Below the pieces are notes generated by a model. It was given only the letters and a program-made list of their open reading frames with translations, searched no databases and had not been told where the DNA came from. Shown here piece after piece: positions 61,634 through 64,000 of a stretch of 64,000 nucleotides of DNA; the stretch's first letter is position 1; every line of letters starts with the position of its first letter. A program made the position numbers and the translations under genes. The stretch lies in the NCBI RefSeq assembly GCF_027942865.1, contig NC_134514.1, positions 16,353,965 through 16,417,964 on the forward strand. Reading direction: 5' to 3'. This DNA comes from Odontesthes bonariensis. Its lineage: Eukaryota; Chordata; Actinopteri; Atheriniformes; Atherinopsidae.

Positions 61634-64000
61634 TGGCTGTGTAGTGTAGCTATAGCAGAATCTAATGTGTATTCTGCAAACACTTGGATGTATTCCGTAA
61701 TTGCATTGATGCAGGAGCATTCACATCTGCCCTGAGTCGCATCTTAGAATCGGGAACTCCGCTGAACACCATCAACAATTATTCATCATCATTGATGGGT
61801 GTGTGATGTGATGAATTTGTTTAAAGAATAAGTTTGCATGTACTTGTACAGCGAATGCAGCTCAGTCTTTTGCACTCTGCTGTGTTGACACAATTATCTT
61901 AAAGAAGTCCATCTAAAGGTGCCACAAGGCATCAACAATATAATTTTTCTCGTAGAAATACAGTTTTCTTTGAATAAACATTGCATTCATCTGGTGTAAT
62001 GAAAATGTGTCTTTTAGTTTTAGCACAAATGGTTCCCAAGCTCCTACATGCGAAAACTTGTATGCCTTCAAGTGCTGTTTATTCAAGTGTCTGGTTGTAT
62101 TATTAGTGCTGTAATTAGCTCTGCTGATGCCATCCCTTGAAATGCCTAAATGCTTAGCACTGTGACTGTAATCTGTTCCATGTTTCATATTTGGCTCTCT
62201 TGCTTTTAGATCAAGAACTGCATTGTTGTGTCAGACAACACTTGTTTATGTGGTTAATGCTCTTTTTCTTTTTAGGGCTAGATGTCAAAAGCATTATCAG
62301 TGTTGATGCTGATTGTTTTCCAATTTTGTGTGTCTCTCCATACGTTTCATGTTTAGATCATACACAGCAGACATTGTTAACTGTTCATAGCGGTAGCTTA
62401 GAGAGCAATGGAGGAGAGAAGGAAGTGACAAAAGTTTGGGTGTTTCTCCACAGCCTTGGAGGATTTTATCATCGTGGGAGAGGAGACGGATGAGCTGATA
62501 ACTCAGAGGGAAAGAAATGGCTTGACAGGGGAGGAGGGAAAGGAGGACAGATACAGGGAAAGACTGAAAGGGAGGTCTGTTGCAAGAAGAAAGCCTGCCC
62601 ATGTGTTAACTTCTCCTTTTTCAATCCTCCTTGATTTTGTCCTCCCTTTTCTTTCTCTCTGAGCTCTGATAAATTAAGTGTCTAGTTCAGTGTGTCAAGC
62701 AAGGCTTATCTGGGAAATAGTAATGACCAAAAGAAAGACGGCAAATGTTGGCAAACAAATCAGAGTGGAAGCGAGTAAATTTTAAAGTGTGAACGTGATG
62801 CAACATCCCCCAGAGAGAGGTGAGAGCCTTGGAGAGGGAATAAGGATGTGCTGTGTGTGAACTTTTGGAGGAAATGCAGCCTCTTGTGTTATTGTCTCTG
62901 GAGAGAGTGTGCATGTGGAGCAGATCTCCTCTGACTGTAATGACTATGATTGAGAAAAACAACATGAAAAGCTATAAAGCTGAAGAGAAGCAGAAAACAG
63001 TGCATGTATTTTCTGTGCTTCAGCTGGTAACTCTGTGTGTGAGGTCACGGTTATCACCTGTCCCTGAAACTGGCTTGACCCACTTTGTTGCTGGGAGGCA
63101 AACGCCCTCATCACCTCTCTCCTCAGCTGTTTGAGACATGCACTTAGGCAACATCTCAGCCGTGTTCCTTCTTTCAGACATGAACTCTGCTGCTCTCAGT
63201 TCCAAACACCTCAACACACATATGGCTGCATCCATTAAGCAAATTTCTGTAATCTAACTTCTCCAGATGCTTTTTCAGCCCTTTAAAGCACATGTACACA
63301 CTCAAATGCACAGTGGTCTGAGGAGGGCTGTGTTTTTCTAATGGTTCCCACGCCTGAGTGTGACTGGAACATTGGCAGTCCCACTGGAAGCCTCCACTTA
63401 GTATTTTTTTTTGTGATGAAAGTTAAATGAGAATAATAATAACAATGCTATTACCACCACGTTCATTTCTGTTTGGTAAATATGAATCCAGAAGGTAGCT
63501 TTTCTGAAGGTATCCTAAGAAAAAGATCGCACATAGTTCCCAAATAGTCTTAGATATTCATCTGAACGTTTCCTCCCTTCACCCCTTGTCCTGTTTTTCT
63601 GCTCCGTTTTTTTGCCATTAGTCAAATATTTTCACTGCACACCGTGGCTGTCTGCGACTGGAAAACAAGTATGCTTCTGTGAGCACATGTGCTGCTTAAT
63701 GTGGCTGCATGTGCATGCGTAAGTGCACAGGACCACACCCTGAACTCGAGCTACGTTTTAAACCGTGCACTCTGAGAAACGGAAACACATTCTGGATGGA
63801 TGAAGCCTGGTGTGATTGCGCTCTGAATTAGTTAGAGGACTTAGATTTGCAGACTCAAAGTGATGATAATGTTCCTCTGGTGCAGCCTCTCTGTTGGAGT
63901 TTCATTTAAGGCTGGCTGGAACAGACACACCTTCCACTCGGCTGTTATTACTGGCCAAATTCCACCTCAGAGAGGTCAATGTCGGTCCAGATGCCTGAGA
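61634..64000. other. Non-coding sequence right of the hAT element
   Basis: I recognise no gene. A stretch at 62450-62570 reads open in one plus frame after a CCACAG acceptor-like site, but I could not match it to a family. The rest is AT-rich with purine tracts. Confidence 0.45.

Noticed and set aside
50898..64000. Naming the rightward gene akt2, ttc9b or dyrk1b from human neighbours of MAP3K10
   Set aside because: No exon of any of these was found in the window, and gene order differs between fish and human, so a name would be a guess.

Overview
The window looks like ray-finned (teleost) fish nuclear DNA. It holds one clearly recognisable protein-coding gene, split into 11 coding exons with GT-AG introns, set in AT-rich non-coding sequence. 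That sequence carries several repeat families I know from fish genomes: Tc1/mariner relics, TTAA-flanked MITEs, a hAT element, LINE 3' tails and long (GT)n runs. I see no sign of prokaryotic genes, CRISPR arrays or viral genomes.

The gene lies on the minus strand, with coding sequence from 44581 down to 6414. It encodes a mixed-lineage kinase. The order SH3, kinase, leucine zipper, CRIB-like motif, Ser/Pro-rich tail, together with many tail motifs, matches vertebrate MAP3K10 (MLK2) better than MAP3K9, MAP3K11 or MAP3K21. All 11 exons join in frame (1003+181+149+176+244+123+139+113+299+535+377 = 3339 nt) to give 1112 residues and a TAA stop. The last exons are compact, while intron 1 is about 25.4 kb and separates the catalytic loop from the DFG motif. 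A CpG/GC-box region near 46.4-46.7 kb is the probable promoter.

Layout: 1-6413 is 3' flank, probably including the 3' UTR. 6414-18154 holds exons 11 to 2, with a Tc1 relic in intron 9 and a mariner-type relic in intron 2. 18155-43578 is intron 1, with a LINE tail, a Rex-like LINE fragment, a (GT)n microsatellite, a sense-strand Tc1/mariner relic and a 655-bp TTAA-flanked fold-back MITE. 43579-44581 is exon 1. 44582-46700 is the 5' region and promoter. 46700-50900 is intergenic and includes a second TTAA-flanked MITE. 50880-51480 is a second CpG-rich promoter-like region facing the other way, with an NRF1-type site, an ATG-free putative first exon and a strong donor. The gene it would belong to runs right, out of the window, and I could not identify it.

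At 59815-61625 there is a complete but disabled hAT (ZBED/Ac-type) transposon with an exact 8-bp target duplication. A second fold-back element (60448-61362), built from 34-bp tandem repeats in both arms, has inserted into its transposase reading frame with its own 6-bp duplication. This nested structure, the two TTAA MITEs, and a 53-bp near-identical inverted pair lying beside the two promoters are the least ordinary signals in the window.
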